The notes under the pieces: generated by a model | Seen by the model: the letters and a program-made list of their open reading frames with translations, nothing else | The model's database searches: none | Told to the model about the DNA's origin: nothing | Program-made: the position numbers and the translations under genes | Assembly (NCBI GenBank): GCA_014204435.1 | Contig: JACHLF010000001.1 | Span: forward strand, 512,791-576,790 | Direction: 5' to 3' | Source of the DNA: Mycobacteroides chelonae | Lineage (GTDB): Bacteria; Actinomycetota; Actinomycetes; Mycobacteriales; Mycobacteriaceae | Length of the DNA stretch: 64,000 bases | Part shown: piece by piece, positions 55,426 through 63,576 of the stretch | Position numbering within the stretch: position 1 is the stretch's first letter | How the letters are laid out: each line of letters opens with the position of its first letter

Positions 55426-56982
55426 GAAGTGAACACCTTGGGCCAACGGCAGTTCCGTGGAGTAGTTGACGGTGTTGGTGGCGCGTCGCATGTAGGCCTT
55501 CCACGAGTCCGAGCCCGACTCGCGGCCACCGCCTGTCTCCTTCTCGCCACCGAACGCGCCACCGATCTCTGCTCCCGAGGTACCGATGTTCACGTTCGCG
55601 ATTCCGCAATCGGACCCGTCGGCGGCCAGGAAGCGCTCGGCCTCGCGCATGTCCAGCGTGAAGATGGCCGAGGAAAGGCCCTGGGGAACCGCGTTGTTCA
55701 GTGCGATCGCCTCATCGAGGGTGTCGTAGTCGAGCACGTACAGGATCGGAGCGAAGGTTTCACGGTGCACCACCTCGCCTTGTGCGGGCATCCGCACCAC
55801 GGCCGGGGTCACGTAGAAAGATCCATCACCCAGTTCGCGGCGTTCGCCGCCGATGACGGTCCCGCCTTGCGCGCGGGCGGCATCCAGTGCGTCCTGCATG
55901 TCGCGGAACGATTTCTCGTTGATCAGCGGGCCCACCAACGTGTGTCCGTTGAAGGGATCGCCCACCGGCAGCTGGCTGTAGGCATTGACGATTCGTTCGA
56001 CCAGCGCGTCGGCGATGGTGTGGTGAACGATCAACCGCCGCAGGGTGGTACAGCGCTGGCCCGCGGTACCCGCAGCAGAGAACACGATGCCCCGAACCGC
56101 CAGATCCACGTCGGCGGAGGGGGTCACAATCACCGCGTTGTTGCCGCCCAATTCAAGCAGCGACCGACCGAACCGGGCCGCCACCCGGGGGCCGACCTGC
56201 TGGCCCATCCGTACCGATCCGGTCGCACTCACCAGCGCGACACGCGGATCGTCGACGAGTTGTTCGCCGACCTCGCGGCCACCGTGGATCAATCGGCTGA
56301 CCTCCGGCGGTGCCCCGACATCGGCGGCAGCGCGATCCAGAAGCGCTTGGCAGGCAACGGCGGTCAGCGGCGTGAGATCGGAGGGCTTCCACACCACGGT
56401 GTCGCCGCAGACAAGGGCGATCGCGGTGTTCCACGACCACACGGCAACCGGGAAGTTGAACGCCGAGATGACTCCGACCACGCCGAGGGGGTGCCAGGAC
56501 TCCATGAGGCGATGCTCCGCACGCTCGGAGGCCATGGTCTTGCCGTACAACTGCCGGGACAACCCGACCGCGAATTGGCAGATGTCGATCATCTCTTGCA
56601 CCTCGCCGAGGGCCTCGGAGACGATCTTTCCGGCTTCGATGGTCACCAGTTCGGCCAGATCCTTCTTGTGCTCCGTCAGCAGCTCTCCGAGACGGGCCAC
56701 CAACGCCCCACGCACAGGTGCCGGCGTGGTACGCCATTGCGAAAATGCATGCGCTGCCTCGGCGATTGCCCTGTCGACACCCTCTTTCGAGCTCGCCCGG
56801 AGCGTGAAGAGGGAGTCGCCGGTAATCGGTGTGCGGACCGTGACGCCTTCACTTCCGGTCGCAGGCTCGGCGTCGAGCTCCACATCCGCGCCGATCCAGC
56901 GCAGTGCGTTCTGCGCCCGCGCGCGCAATTCGTCGGCCGAGGGCAGAACACCGGGGGAGGAGGTGGGCAGGGTGATGGTCAT
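55420..56982 (-). CDS. pcd: Piperideine-6-carboxylate (aminoadipate semialdehyde) dehydrogenase
   Basis: A 520-residue aldehyde dehydrogenase that oxidises 2-aminoadipate 6-semialdehyde to 2-aminoadipate in lysine breakdown. ALDH blocks: FNFPVAVWSWNTAIALVCGDTVVWKPS, LLELGGNNAVIV with the general-base glutamate, AAGTAGQRCTTLRRLIV with the catalytic cysteine, and ETFAPILYV. The start overlaps the hglS stop by four bases (ATGA), so it is in an operon with hglS and opposite lat. Rv3293 type. Confidence 0.9.
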   Translation of the reverse strand: MTITLPTSSPGVLPSADELRARAQNALRWIGADVELDAEPATGSEGVTVRTPITGDSLFTLRASSKEGVDRAIAEAAHAFSQWRTTPAPVRGALVARLGELLTEHKKDLAELVTIEAGKIVSEALGEVQEMIDICQFAVGLSRQLYGKTMASERAEHRLMESWHPLGVVGVISAFNFPVAVWSWNTAIALVCGDTVVWKPSDLTPLTAVACQALLDRAAADVGAPPEVSRLIHGGREVGEQLVDDPRVALVSATGSVRMGQQVGPRVAARFGRSLLELGGNNAVIVTPSADVDLAVRGIVFSAAGTAGQRCTTLRRLIVHHTIADALVERIVNAYSQLPVGDPFNGHTLVGPLINEKSFRDMQDALDAARAQGGTVIGGERRELGDGSFYVTPAVVRMPAQGEVVHRETFAPILYVLDYDTLDEAIALNNAVPQGLSSAIFTLDMREAERFLAADGSDCGIANVNIGTSGAEIGGAFGGEKETGGGRESGSDSWKAYMRRATNTVNYSTELPLAQGVHFG

Positions 56983-58286
56983 CGGACGGCTCCTATCGTG
57001 AGGTCAGATTGTGCGGCGATGGCGGCATAGAGCGCATACGGATCGTGGATGTCCCGGCCGATGGCGCCGGACATCCATTCCTTCGAATAGTTGGCGGCGC
57101 TATCGTCGGCACTGTCGCCGTACGAACCGTCGTCATCGAGGTTGGACCGGAAGATCCCGGCGGCAGAACGCGGCAGGAAGTCCTCGTATACGACGGGGCT
57201 GGTCACGATCTCGCCGCGCGGGCCGAGCTCGGTACGGAAGTAGGCGAGATCCTGCTCGGCCAGCCCGGCTTCGGTGTCGGGAAAGTGGTCAGCCCAAATG
57301 GACGCTGCCTGCTGTGGATCTGCCTGGGCGCTATCGATGGCGGCCATGGCGTTGTCGTAGTGGGTACGGCCTGTGGGGGTGAGCGCTATGCCTCGCGCTT
57401 CGACCTCACCGAATCGGACCCGCAGCGTGTCGCTGAGCACGGAACCGTCACCCATCCGGAAGCGGCGTGGTTCGGCCAGTGCCCGGAATGAGGTCTGCCG
57501 CAGCAGAACATCGGGACCATGCCACCGGGGTGGGCCCTGGATCGCATCGATCATCGTGATGCCGCGTGCCGTCATCCGCCGGTAGAGGTCGTCGATATCG
57601 AGTACGCGTGGGGTGAGGTGGTTGATGTGTGTGCGGGCCACACCGGCGATATCGGCGGCGACGGGCGAAACCGCGGAAAGTTCGTCATACCAAGCACGGT
57701 CGATGGGCGTGGTGGACAGTGCGAAGGCCTTGACCGCATCGTTGATGAAGTCATCGGCCTGTGCCGGGGTGGAGCCGCCGGCGGCGCTGATCAGTCGCGC
57801 GTGGGCCAGTAGAGCCGGGTCGAAAAGCTCTCGGTGCGCCACGAAATTCTCCACGCGCGTGCGCAGGCCCGCGTCGAAGAACCGACGGTCGCCGGTCGCC
57901 AGCATCGACGTGAATACCCGGAATGGGTTGAGTGCCAGCTCTTTCTCGTCGATAGGGCGGAACGCGGTGGACACCACGGGTACGGGGGATGCCGCATCAC
58001 GAAGATCGTAGAAATCGACGGGATACATCCCGAATGCCTCGAACAGGTCGGCAACGGCGGCGAGTTCGCGGGGTCCGCCCACCCGGATCGCGCCGTGGCG
58101 TTCGGAGGTCACCCGCTGGACGGATCCGAGTCGTTCGGCATCCGGATGTGTTGTGGCGTAGGTCTGGTTCACCTCGGTACTGACCTCGACCAAGGTGTTG
58201 TATGCGGGAACCTCCGTCCCATACATATGTGAGAGTGCTGCCGCCAAACGCGCTCTGAGTTCCCAGCACTGGATGAGGGCGGTCAT
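56979..58286 (-). CDS. hglS: 2-oxoadipate dioxygenase/decarboxylase, HglS (DUF1338) family
   Basis: A 435-residue DUF1338-family protein. HglS of Pseudomonas converts 2-oxoadipate to 2-hydroxyglutarate with Fe(II) and O2. Likely metal ligands are the histidine in TSERHGAIRVGG, the histidine-rich THINHLTPRVLDIDDLY, and a later glutamate (FGEVEARGIALTPTGR is a strongly conserved block). Placement next to pcd and lat, which produce the 2-aminoadipate that yields 2-oxoadipate, supports this role. The ATG at 58286 starts the conserved region; the frame extends to 58466, which would overlap lrpA. Rv3292 equivalent. Confidence 0.82.
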   Translation of the reverse strand: MTALIQCWELRARLAAALSHMYGTEVPAYNTLVEVSTEVNQTYATTHPDAERLGSVQRVTSERHGAIRVGGPRELAAVADLFEAFGMYPVDFYDLRDAASPVPVVSTAFRPIDEKELALNPFRVFTSMLATGDRRFFDAGLRTRVENFVAHRELFDPALLAHARLISAAGGSTPAQADDFINDAVKAFALSTTPIDRAWYDELSAVSPVAADIAGVARTHINHLTPRVLDIDDLYRRMTARGITMIDAIQGPPRWHGPDVLLRQTSFRALAEPRRFRMGDGSVLSDTLRVRFGEVEARGIALTPTGRTHYDNAMAAIDSAQADPQQAASIWADHFPDTEAGLAEQDLAYFRTELGPRGEIVTSPVVYEDFLPRSAAGIFRSNLDDDGSYGDSADDSAANYSKEWMSGAIGRDIHDPYALYAAIAAQSDLTIGAVR

Positions 58287-58352
58287 CGAATTCGTCCCCG
58301 AGTTGACGCGATTGGCCTGCGCAAGTCCGTTCCCTGTCGTGCCTGGTCGCGG

Positions 58353-58358
58353 TACTCT
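58353..58358 (+). promoter_or_regulatory. Leaderless -10 for lrpA
   Basis: TACTCT ends six bases before the lrpA GTG at 58365. The 78-base space to divergent hglS probably also holds the LrpA operator. Confidence 0.5.
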
Positions 58359-58364
58359 GCCCAC

Positions 58365-58841
58365 GTGACAGTGGATTCCGAAAGGTCGCCGGAGCGCCCG
58401 CTCGATGACGTCGATCGAATTCTGGTGCGCGAGTTGGCTCGCGATGGCCGGGCGACTCTCGCCCATTTGGCCGCCAAGGCCGGGTTGTCGATCTCGGCGG
58501 TGCAGACCCGCGTGCGGCGGCTGGAATCTCGCGGAGTTCTCTGCGGATACGCGGCGAGGGTCAATCCGGAGTCAGTCGGCCAGCTGTTGTCGGCGTTCGT
58601 GGCCATCACCCCTCTCGATCCTTCTCAACCCGACGATGCTCCGGCGCGGCTTGAGCACATCGAGGCCGTCGAGTCGTGCCACTCGGTGGCAGGCGAGGAG
58701 AGTTACATCCTCCTGGTGCGGGTGCCCTCGCCGCGTGCACTCGAAGAGCTGCTGCAGCTGATCCGCACCACAGCCAACGTTCACACGCGAAGCACTATCA
58801 TCTTACAAACTTTTTACGATGGTCGCCAGCTAGTTCCGTAA
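58365..58841 (+). CDS. lrpA: Lrp/AsnC-family regulator of lysine catabolism
   Basis: A 158-residue Lrp/AsnC regulator: N-terminal winged helix-turn-helix (LDDVDRILVRELARDGRATLAHLAAKAGLSISAVQTRVRRLESRG) and C-terminal RAM ligand-binding domain (VESCHSVAGEESYILLVRV). It lies between hglS (divergent) and lat (52 bases downstream, same strand), so it probably controls both arms of the lysine cluster in response to an amino acid such as lysine. Orthologous in position to Rv3291c, which binds the lat promoter. Confidence 0.92.
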   Translation: MTVDSERSPERPLDDVDRILVRELARDGRATLAHLAAKAGLSISAVQTRVRRLESRGVLCGYAARVNPESVGQLLSAFVAITPLDPSQPDDAPARLEHIEAVESCHSVAGEESYILLVRVPSPRALEELLQLIRTTANVHTRSTIILQTFYDGRQLVP

Positions 58842-58881
58842 ATGTTCTTGTATATATGTAGAGAAGTCGTAAATACTGCGT

Positions 58882-58887
58882 TAGTGT
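58882..58887 (+). promoter_or_regulatory. Leaderless -10 for lat
   Basis: TAGTGT ends six bases before the lat ATG at 58894. An AT-rich segment with TTGTATATATGTAG (58848-58861) just upstream may carry the LrpA site. Confidence 0.5.
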
Positions 58888-58893
58888 GGCCGT

Positions 58894-60264
58894 ATGACCG
58901 CACTGATCTTTCCGGGGTTCCAGGCTGGTTCCACGGCCGATGACGAGGCGACGTGCCCGGACGCGGTGACGCCGGATCGGGTGCATGAGGTGCTGCAACG
59001 CAGCATTCTGGCCGACGGGATGGACCTCGTGCTTGACCTGGAGCGCTCCCGTGGGGCGCATCTGGTCGATGCCCGGGACGGGACCACTTATCTCGACATG
59101 TTCACGTTCTTCGCCTCGTCAGCGCTGGGTATGAATCACCCGATGCTCGCCCAGGACAGCGAGTTCCGCGCCGAACTGGCCAGGGCCGCCATCAACAAAC
59201 CGAGCAATTCCGATATCTATACCGTCGAGATGGCACGGTTCGTCCAGACATTCGCGCGCGTGCTCGGTGATCCGGCACTTCCGCATCTGTTCTTCGTGGA
59301 CGGTGGCGCGCTGGCCGTCGAGAACGCGCTGAAGGTTGCCTTCGACTGGAAGAGCCGCTGGAACGAGGCGCACGGAATCGATCCGGCGTTGGGTACCAAG
59401 GTGTTACACCTGCGAGAGGCCTTCCACGGCCGTAGTGGTTACACGATGTCGCTAACCAACACCGACCCCAATAAGGTGGCGCGTTTTCCCAAGTTCGACT
59501 GGCCACGGATCGATGCTCCGTACCTGCGCCCGGGTGCCGACATCGAGGAGCTGGAGGCCGCGACGTTGGCGCAGGCGCGTAACGTATTTGCCGAAAATCC
59601 TTACGATATAGCATGTTTCATCGCTGAGCCGATCCAGGGGGAGGGCGGAGATCATCACTTCCGTCCGCAGTTCTTCCGCGCGATGCGCGCGCTGTGCCAC
59701 GAGAACGACGCACTGTTCGTCTTCGACGAGGTGCAGACCGGGTGCGGACTCACCGGAACGGCCTGGGCATTCCAGCAGCTGGGTGTGACTCCGGACATCG
59801 TCGCCTTCGGGAAGAAGACACAGGTATGCGGGGTCATGGCGGGTGGACGTGTCGACGAGGTCGCCGACAATGTCTTCGCCGTCAGCTCGCGGATCAACTC
59901 GACCTGGGGCGGAAATCTGGTCGACATGGTGCGCTCGCGCCGAGTCCTGGAAGTTATTGATTCACAGATGCTTTTCGAGAATGCGACGCGGATGGGTGAG
60001 TACCTGCTCGACCGTCTGCAGACCCTCGCGTTGTGTCATGACGAGATCGGTGATGCCCGCGGCCGCGGATTGATGTGTGCGTTCAGCCTGCCGACCGCGC
60101 AGGAACGCGACCGTCTGGTGCAGCGGCTGTGGGACCAGGAGCGGGTGATTCTGCTGCCCAGTGGCAAGAACAGTGTGCGGTTCCGTCCGCCGCTGATCGT
60201 CAGCGCCGAGGAGATCGATGCCGCGGTGGCCGCGGTGTCGAGGGCGTTGTCTCATCGGGTATAG
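58894..60264 (+). CDS. lat: L-lysine 6-aminotransferase
   Basis: A 456-residue class III PLP aminotransferase that moves the epsilon-amino group of lysine to 2-oxoglutarate, giving 2-aminoadipate 6-semialdehyde. The PLP lysine is in DIVAFGKKTQVCGVM; LREAFHGRSGYTMSLTN, the FDEVQTGCG aspartate and the SRINSTWGGNLVDMVRS segment identify the LAT subfamily. With pcd and hglS it forms a lysine-to-2-hydroxyglutarate route. In M. tuberculosis lat (Rv3290c) is strongly induced in starvation and stationary phase. Confidence 0.95.
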   Translation: MTALIFPGFQAGSTADDEATCPDAVTPDRVHEVLQRSILADGMDLVLDLERSRGAHLVDARDGTTYLDMFTFFASSALGMNHPMLAQDSEFRAELARAAINKPSNSDIYTVEMARFVQTFARVLGDPALPHLFFVDGGALAVENALKVAFDWKSRWNEAHGIDPALGTKVLHLREAFHGRSGYTMSLTNTDPNKVARFPKFDWPRIDAPYLRPGADIEELEAATLAQARNVFAENPYDIACFIAEPIQGEGGDHHFRPQFFRAMRALCHENDALFVFDEVQTGCGLTGTAWAFQQLGVTPDIVAFGKKTQVCGVMAGGRVDEVADNVFAVSSRINSTWGGNLVDMVRSRRVLEVIDSQMLFENATRMGEYLLDRLQTLALCHDEIGDARGRGLMCAFSLPTAQERDRLVQRLWDQERVILLPSGKNSVRFRPPLIVSAEEIDAAVAAVSRALSHRV

Positions 60265-60313
60265 AGGGATGCATTCGATGTGTGCATTGGTCAGCACCTC
60301 TGCGCTGCCGACG

Positions 60314-60979
60314 TTATATTCCGATTATTGCGGTGGTGACCAATAGGCCACCCACGACGGCGGCAATGCCGACAACCGTGTGTCGTCGATATATCTCAGC
60401 CCACGTGTGTACCCGCAGCATCACCTCACGGGTTCCCGATGGCATGAATAGGTAACTGATCAAAGGAATTTCCACGATCGTGAAGGCGATACAGGTGAAC
60501 AGCAGCACGGCCCCGATTTGGGCGCTTGCGGTTGCTTTGGAGACCAGGACCGCAGCCAGCACAGCCAAGTATTCCCATGGGGTCGCCATTCCTAGCCCTG
60601 CCGCGAATGCAATCCACAGTGACCTGCTGCCGAGTGGGCCATCGGTGCGCATGTGCTTCCCGGACAACTTCGTCGAGTGGCGGAGGCGCCGCGTCCATCG
60701 TGCTGCCATGAGGAGCACAAGAACTCCGATGGACAGCTGAAGGTAGCGGGCAGGCGGTGTCGCAGCGATGTCCGCTATGCCATGCAAAATCCCCAACGCG
60801 TAACTCCTCAGCACGACGAGCACAAGTATGCCCAGACTGAAGGCCATAGCCAGTCCGCCTATCCAGAATGCCAACGCATTGAGGATCGGCCGCGGCCTGG
60901 AAAAGAGCAGTAAGACAACACCGATCCGTAGGGGATCGGCTGCCGCAAGTAGGGCCAGCACCAAAATTGCACCCCACAT
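60314..60979 (-). CDS. Sap/GAP-like polytopic membrane protein (GPL-addressing family)
   Basis: A 221-residue membrane protein with six hydrophobic segments. The start MWGAILVLALLAAADPLRIG then LLLFSRPRPILNALAFWIGGL is the signature of the Sap/GAP (SfLAP) family, one member of which is needed to bring glycopeptidolipids to the surface of M. smegmatis. It lies beside, and divergent from, a GPL-type glycosyltransferase, which strengthens a glycolipid transport role. The ATG at 60979 matches the family start; one at 61033 is also possible. Convergent with lat. Confidence 0.75.
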   Translation of the reverse strand: MWGAILVLALLAAADPLRIGVVLLLFSRPRPILNALAFWIGGLAMAFSLGILVLVVLRSYALGILHGIADIAATPPARYLQLSIGVLVLLMAARWTRRLRHSTKLSGKHMRTDGPLGSRSLWIAFAAGLGMATPWEYLAVLAAVLVSKATASAQIGAVLLFTCIAFTIVEIPLISYLFMPSGTREVMLRVHTWAEIYRRHTVVGIAAVVGGLLVTTAIIGI

Positions 60980-61197
60980 GGTGGACCAGGGTACTAGCGC
61001 GAACGTGTCACGGCGAAACGGATCTTCGAACATAGTTTGCGGTGAGAGAGTCTGTCGCTTCGATAGGCAATTGTCGAGTCGCGCATGCGGGCTTGGGCCG
61101 ATATGTTTCACCCATCTTGTTCAAGCTCTTCCGTTGGTCGGGAAATTAGTTGGGGATGTGGTGGCATGAACATGCAACAAAAAAGCGGCGTGACGAC

Positions 61198-62460
61198 ATG
61201 AGGTTTGCCCTAGCGGTCCACGGAACCCGCGGCGACGTCGAACCGTGCGCTGCGGTCGCACTTGAGCTGCGCCGCCGGGGGCACGACATCGCGATGGCCG
61301 TGCCACCCGATCTCATCGGGTTCATTGAATCCGCGGGACTGAGCGCGGTGGCCTACGGACCCCATTCCCAGCAACAGATGGAAGAGGACTTCTTTCGTGA
61401 ATTCTGGAGCGTACGGACATGTGGGAGCTTTGCGCGCAGAGCCCGTGAGTACGTCACCCGCGGCTGGGGCGCGATGAGCCTGACGGTGACCGAGCTTGCC
61501 CAGGGCGCTGATCTGGTCCTCACAGGAACGACGTACCAGGAGGTCGCCGCCAATGCGGCCGAGCACCACGGCGTTCCCTTCGCGGCGCTGCATTACTTTC
61601 CCTTGCGCTCCAATGGCCGCCTGTGGCCACAGCTGCCCTCGCTACTGAATCATGCTGTTGTCACGGCATTTTCGTGGATACATTGGCGGTTGATCGAGAA
61701 ATCAGACTCAGCGCAGCGCAAACAGCTGAATCTCTCGTGCTCAGTTGGTCCGTCCTATCGGCAGCATCTGCGACGCGGCGCGCTGGAGATCCAAGCCTAT
61801 GATCCCGTCTTCTTCCGCGGGTTGTCGGACGACTGGTGCAGGAGGCGGCCGTTCGTCGGAGGACTCACACTCGGATTGGCGACATCAACCGACCACGAAG
61901 TCGATTCGTGGATATCTTCAGGACCACCACCTATTTACTTCGGATTCGGCAGCATGCCGGTCGATTCGCCCACCAGGATGATCGCGATGGCGGCCGAGGC
62001 GTGCCGACAACTGGGGCTGCGTGCACTCATCAGCTGTCCTGCGGCGGCAGCTAGCGATCTCACAGCGCTGCAGTCGGAGGGTGTGAAAATCGTTGGTGTC
62101 GTGAATCACTCGGATGTCTTTCCGCGATGCCGGGCTATTGTCCACCATGGTGGCGCAGGCACCACTACCGCCGCGTTGCGGGCGGGGATACCAGCGCTGA
62201 TCTTGTGGTTCGGAGCCGATCAGCCGATTTGGGCGGCCCAGGTGGAAAATCTGGGAGTTGGATCGGCGCAACGCTTCTCGAAGGTCACAGTACCGTCGTT
62301 GGTCGCACGGCTCCGGTCCGTTCTCACCCCCGAATGTGCTGCACGGGCGCGCTTCACCGCGATGCAGATGACAGATGCCGGAATGAGTGTCAGCACCACC
62401 GCCGACCTATTGGAGGACACGGCCTGCCGCAGCGCACGTCAGCGTGGTCGCACCGGGTAG
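61198..62460 (+). CDS. Glycolipid glycosyltransferase, GT1 family (Rv1524/Rv1526c/Gtf-like)
   Basis: A 420-residue UGT-type glycosyltransferase. The N-terminal acceptor domain begins FALAVHGTRGDVEPCAAVALELRRRGHD, the donor-binding C-terminal domain has PIYFGFGSMP, VGVVNHSDVFPRCRAIVHHGGAGTTTAALRAGIP and WFGADQPIWAAQVENLGVG (the PSPG-like box). This is the family of the gtf enzymes that put deoxyhexoses on glycopeptidolipids and of M. tuberculosis Rv1524/Rv1526c. Donor and acceptor are unknown. The ATG at 61198 matches the family start. Divergent from the Sap-like gene. Confidence 0.87.
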   Translation: MRFALAVHGTRGDVEPCAAVALELRRRGHDIAMAVPPDLIGFIESAGLSAVAYGPHSQQQMEEDFFREFWSVRTCGSFARRAREYVTRGWGAMSLTVTELAQGADLVLTGTTYQEVAANAAEHHGVPFAALHYFPLRSNGRLWPQLPSLLNHAVVTAFSWIHWRLIEKSDSAQRKQLNLSCSVGPSYRQHLRRGALEIQAYDPVFFRGLSDDWCRRRPFVGGLTLGLATSTDHEVDSWISSGPPPIYFGFGSMPVDSPTRMIAMAAEACRQLGLRALISCPAAAASDLTALQSEGVKIVGVVNHSDVFPRCRAIVHHGGAGTTTAALRAGIPALILWFGADQPIWAAQVENLGVGSAQRFSKVTVPSLVARLRSVLTPECAARARFTAMQMTDAGMSVSTTADLLEDTACRSARQRGRTG

Positions 62461-62743
62461 GGCGCACATCACCCCACCAGCATGACGGGCCGTGCAGACA
62501 GTCGGCGCGCGGGCCCAAACGGCTCCTATCTGTCTCGGGCGGCGGGGGTGGCCACACCCTTGACATCGACTATCGGGTAGATCGCGTATCGTGGTCGTTT
62601 GACCTTGGCTCGGTGCGTTGTTGAACAAGGATCGCCCTTGGCTAGTGCTGCCGCGATTCTTGTGCTTCGACGGCCACAACTAAGAAATAGGCTGACCGTT
62701 ACTGTGCTGGGGCGCAGGTGATCGCGGATCGATCCGGCTAGCT
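62461..62743. other. Intergenic stretch after the glycosyltransferase, nothing recognised
   Basis: No convincing reading frame, RNA gene or clear terminator was seen here. Base composition is mixed, and short frames on both strands show no family resemblance. It may hold a decayed 5' part of the IS481 element that follows. Confidence 0.3.
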
Positions 62744-63330
62744 GCACCGCAGCCTATACCGACTCGCCCGATGGTTTGGACCAATACGCTGGTTTACCGA
62801 TGCGTCGATCCACACCGCGATGCTGCGAGGACCCCGAATCAGGGGATCTGGTGCAGGCGGACATCACGAAGTTCGGGCGCATCCCCGACGGTGGTAGAAG
62901 CCGCAAGCTGGGACGCCATGCGGGGCGGGGTATCTGGGCTCGGGTCGGGTATGCGTATGGGCATCTCGTTTTCGATGATCGCTCCAAATCGACTTACCGA
63001 GGTCCTCGACGAGGAACGCAAGGATACCGCTGCTGAGTGTCCGGAGACGAGCGATTATTGCTTCGTCGAGTGCGGAATCACGGTCAAACGCATGCCAGTG
63101 CAATATCGGAAACGATTACTGTTCAACAGATTGCCCTGAATCCCCGAGCACTCAGGGCAGCCGTAAGCGGACCCGCCTCTATCGTGAAGTCGAGTGATTC
63201 AATCGCACTCTGGCCGCTGAATGTGCCGATAACCGGATCGCCCTGTCTGACGCTGATCGGCCGGCGGATTCATCGAACTTCCTGCGTGTGCTTAGACATG
63301 ACGCTCCTGATAGTCCCTGCCGTCTGGATT
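62744..63330 (+). pseudogene. Decayed IS481-family transposase
   Basis: Pieces of an IS481 transposase are spread over shifting frames. First SLYRLAR then, after a one-base shift, DQYAGLPMRR (from 62776) and GDLVQADITKFGRIPDGG with the first catalytic aspartate, then VGYAYGHLVFDDRSK. After another shift comes LTEVLDEERKDTAAEC and CGITVKRM (to about 63090); further on, KRTRLYREVE, an in-frame stop, and FNRTLAAEC (about 63157-63213), the region of the catalytic glutamate. The central DNG aspartate motif is lost. There are at least three frame disruptions, so it is non-functional. Terminal inverted repeats were not found. Confidence 0.72.
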
Positions 63331-63498
63331 CCAGGGGAGTGGCGACCGCGGAACTTCGTTATGAAGCCTCGGAGGTTTCCGGCCTGTTTCGACATCCCGC
63401 CAACGGGACTGTTTCCGTGACGGGAGATTAATTCTGGGCGAACGTGTGTCTTTGTGGCGCTTCTGGGCTCGCGGTTCGGGTGCGATCTTTGGCATCCT

Positions 63499-63514
63499 CA
63501 TCCCTAGTGGGATG
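63499..63514. promoter_or_regulatory. Short perfect hairpin upstream of the repeat-protein gene
   Basis: CATCCC-TAGT-GGGATG (63499-63514) forms a 6-bp stem with a 4-base loop, 62 bases before the ATG at 63577. It could be an operator, or a terminator for transcripts coming through the IS remnant. Confidence 0.3.
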
Positions 63515-63576
63515 TCAGTTTTGCGGTTCGCGTTTGCCATCCAGGTCGGGTGTTTACAGAAAAGGATGTTTCTAAG

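Noticed and set aside
62771..63139. A free-standing 122-residue plus-strand gene
   Set aside because: Its C-terminal half (LTEVLDEERKDTAAEC, CGITVKRM) is an IS481 fragment continuing from another frame, so it is part of a pseudogene.
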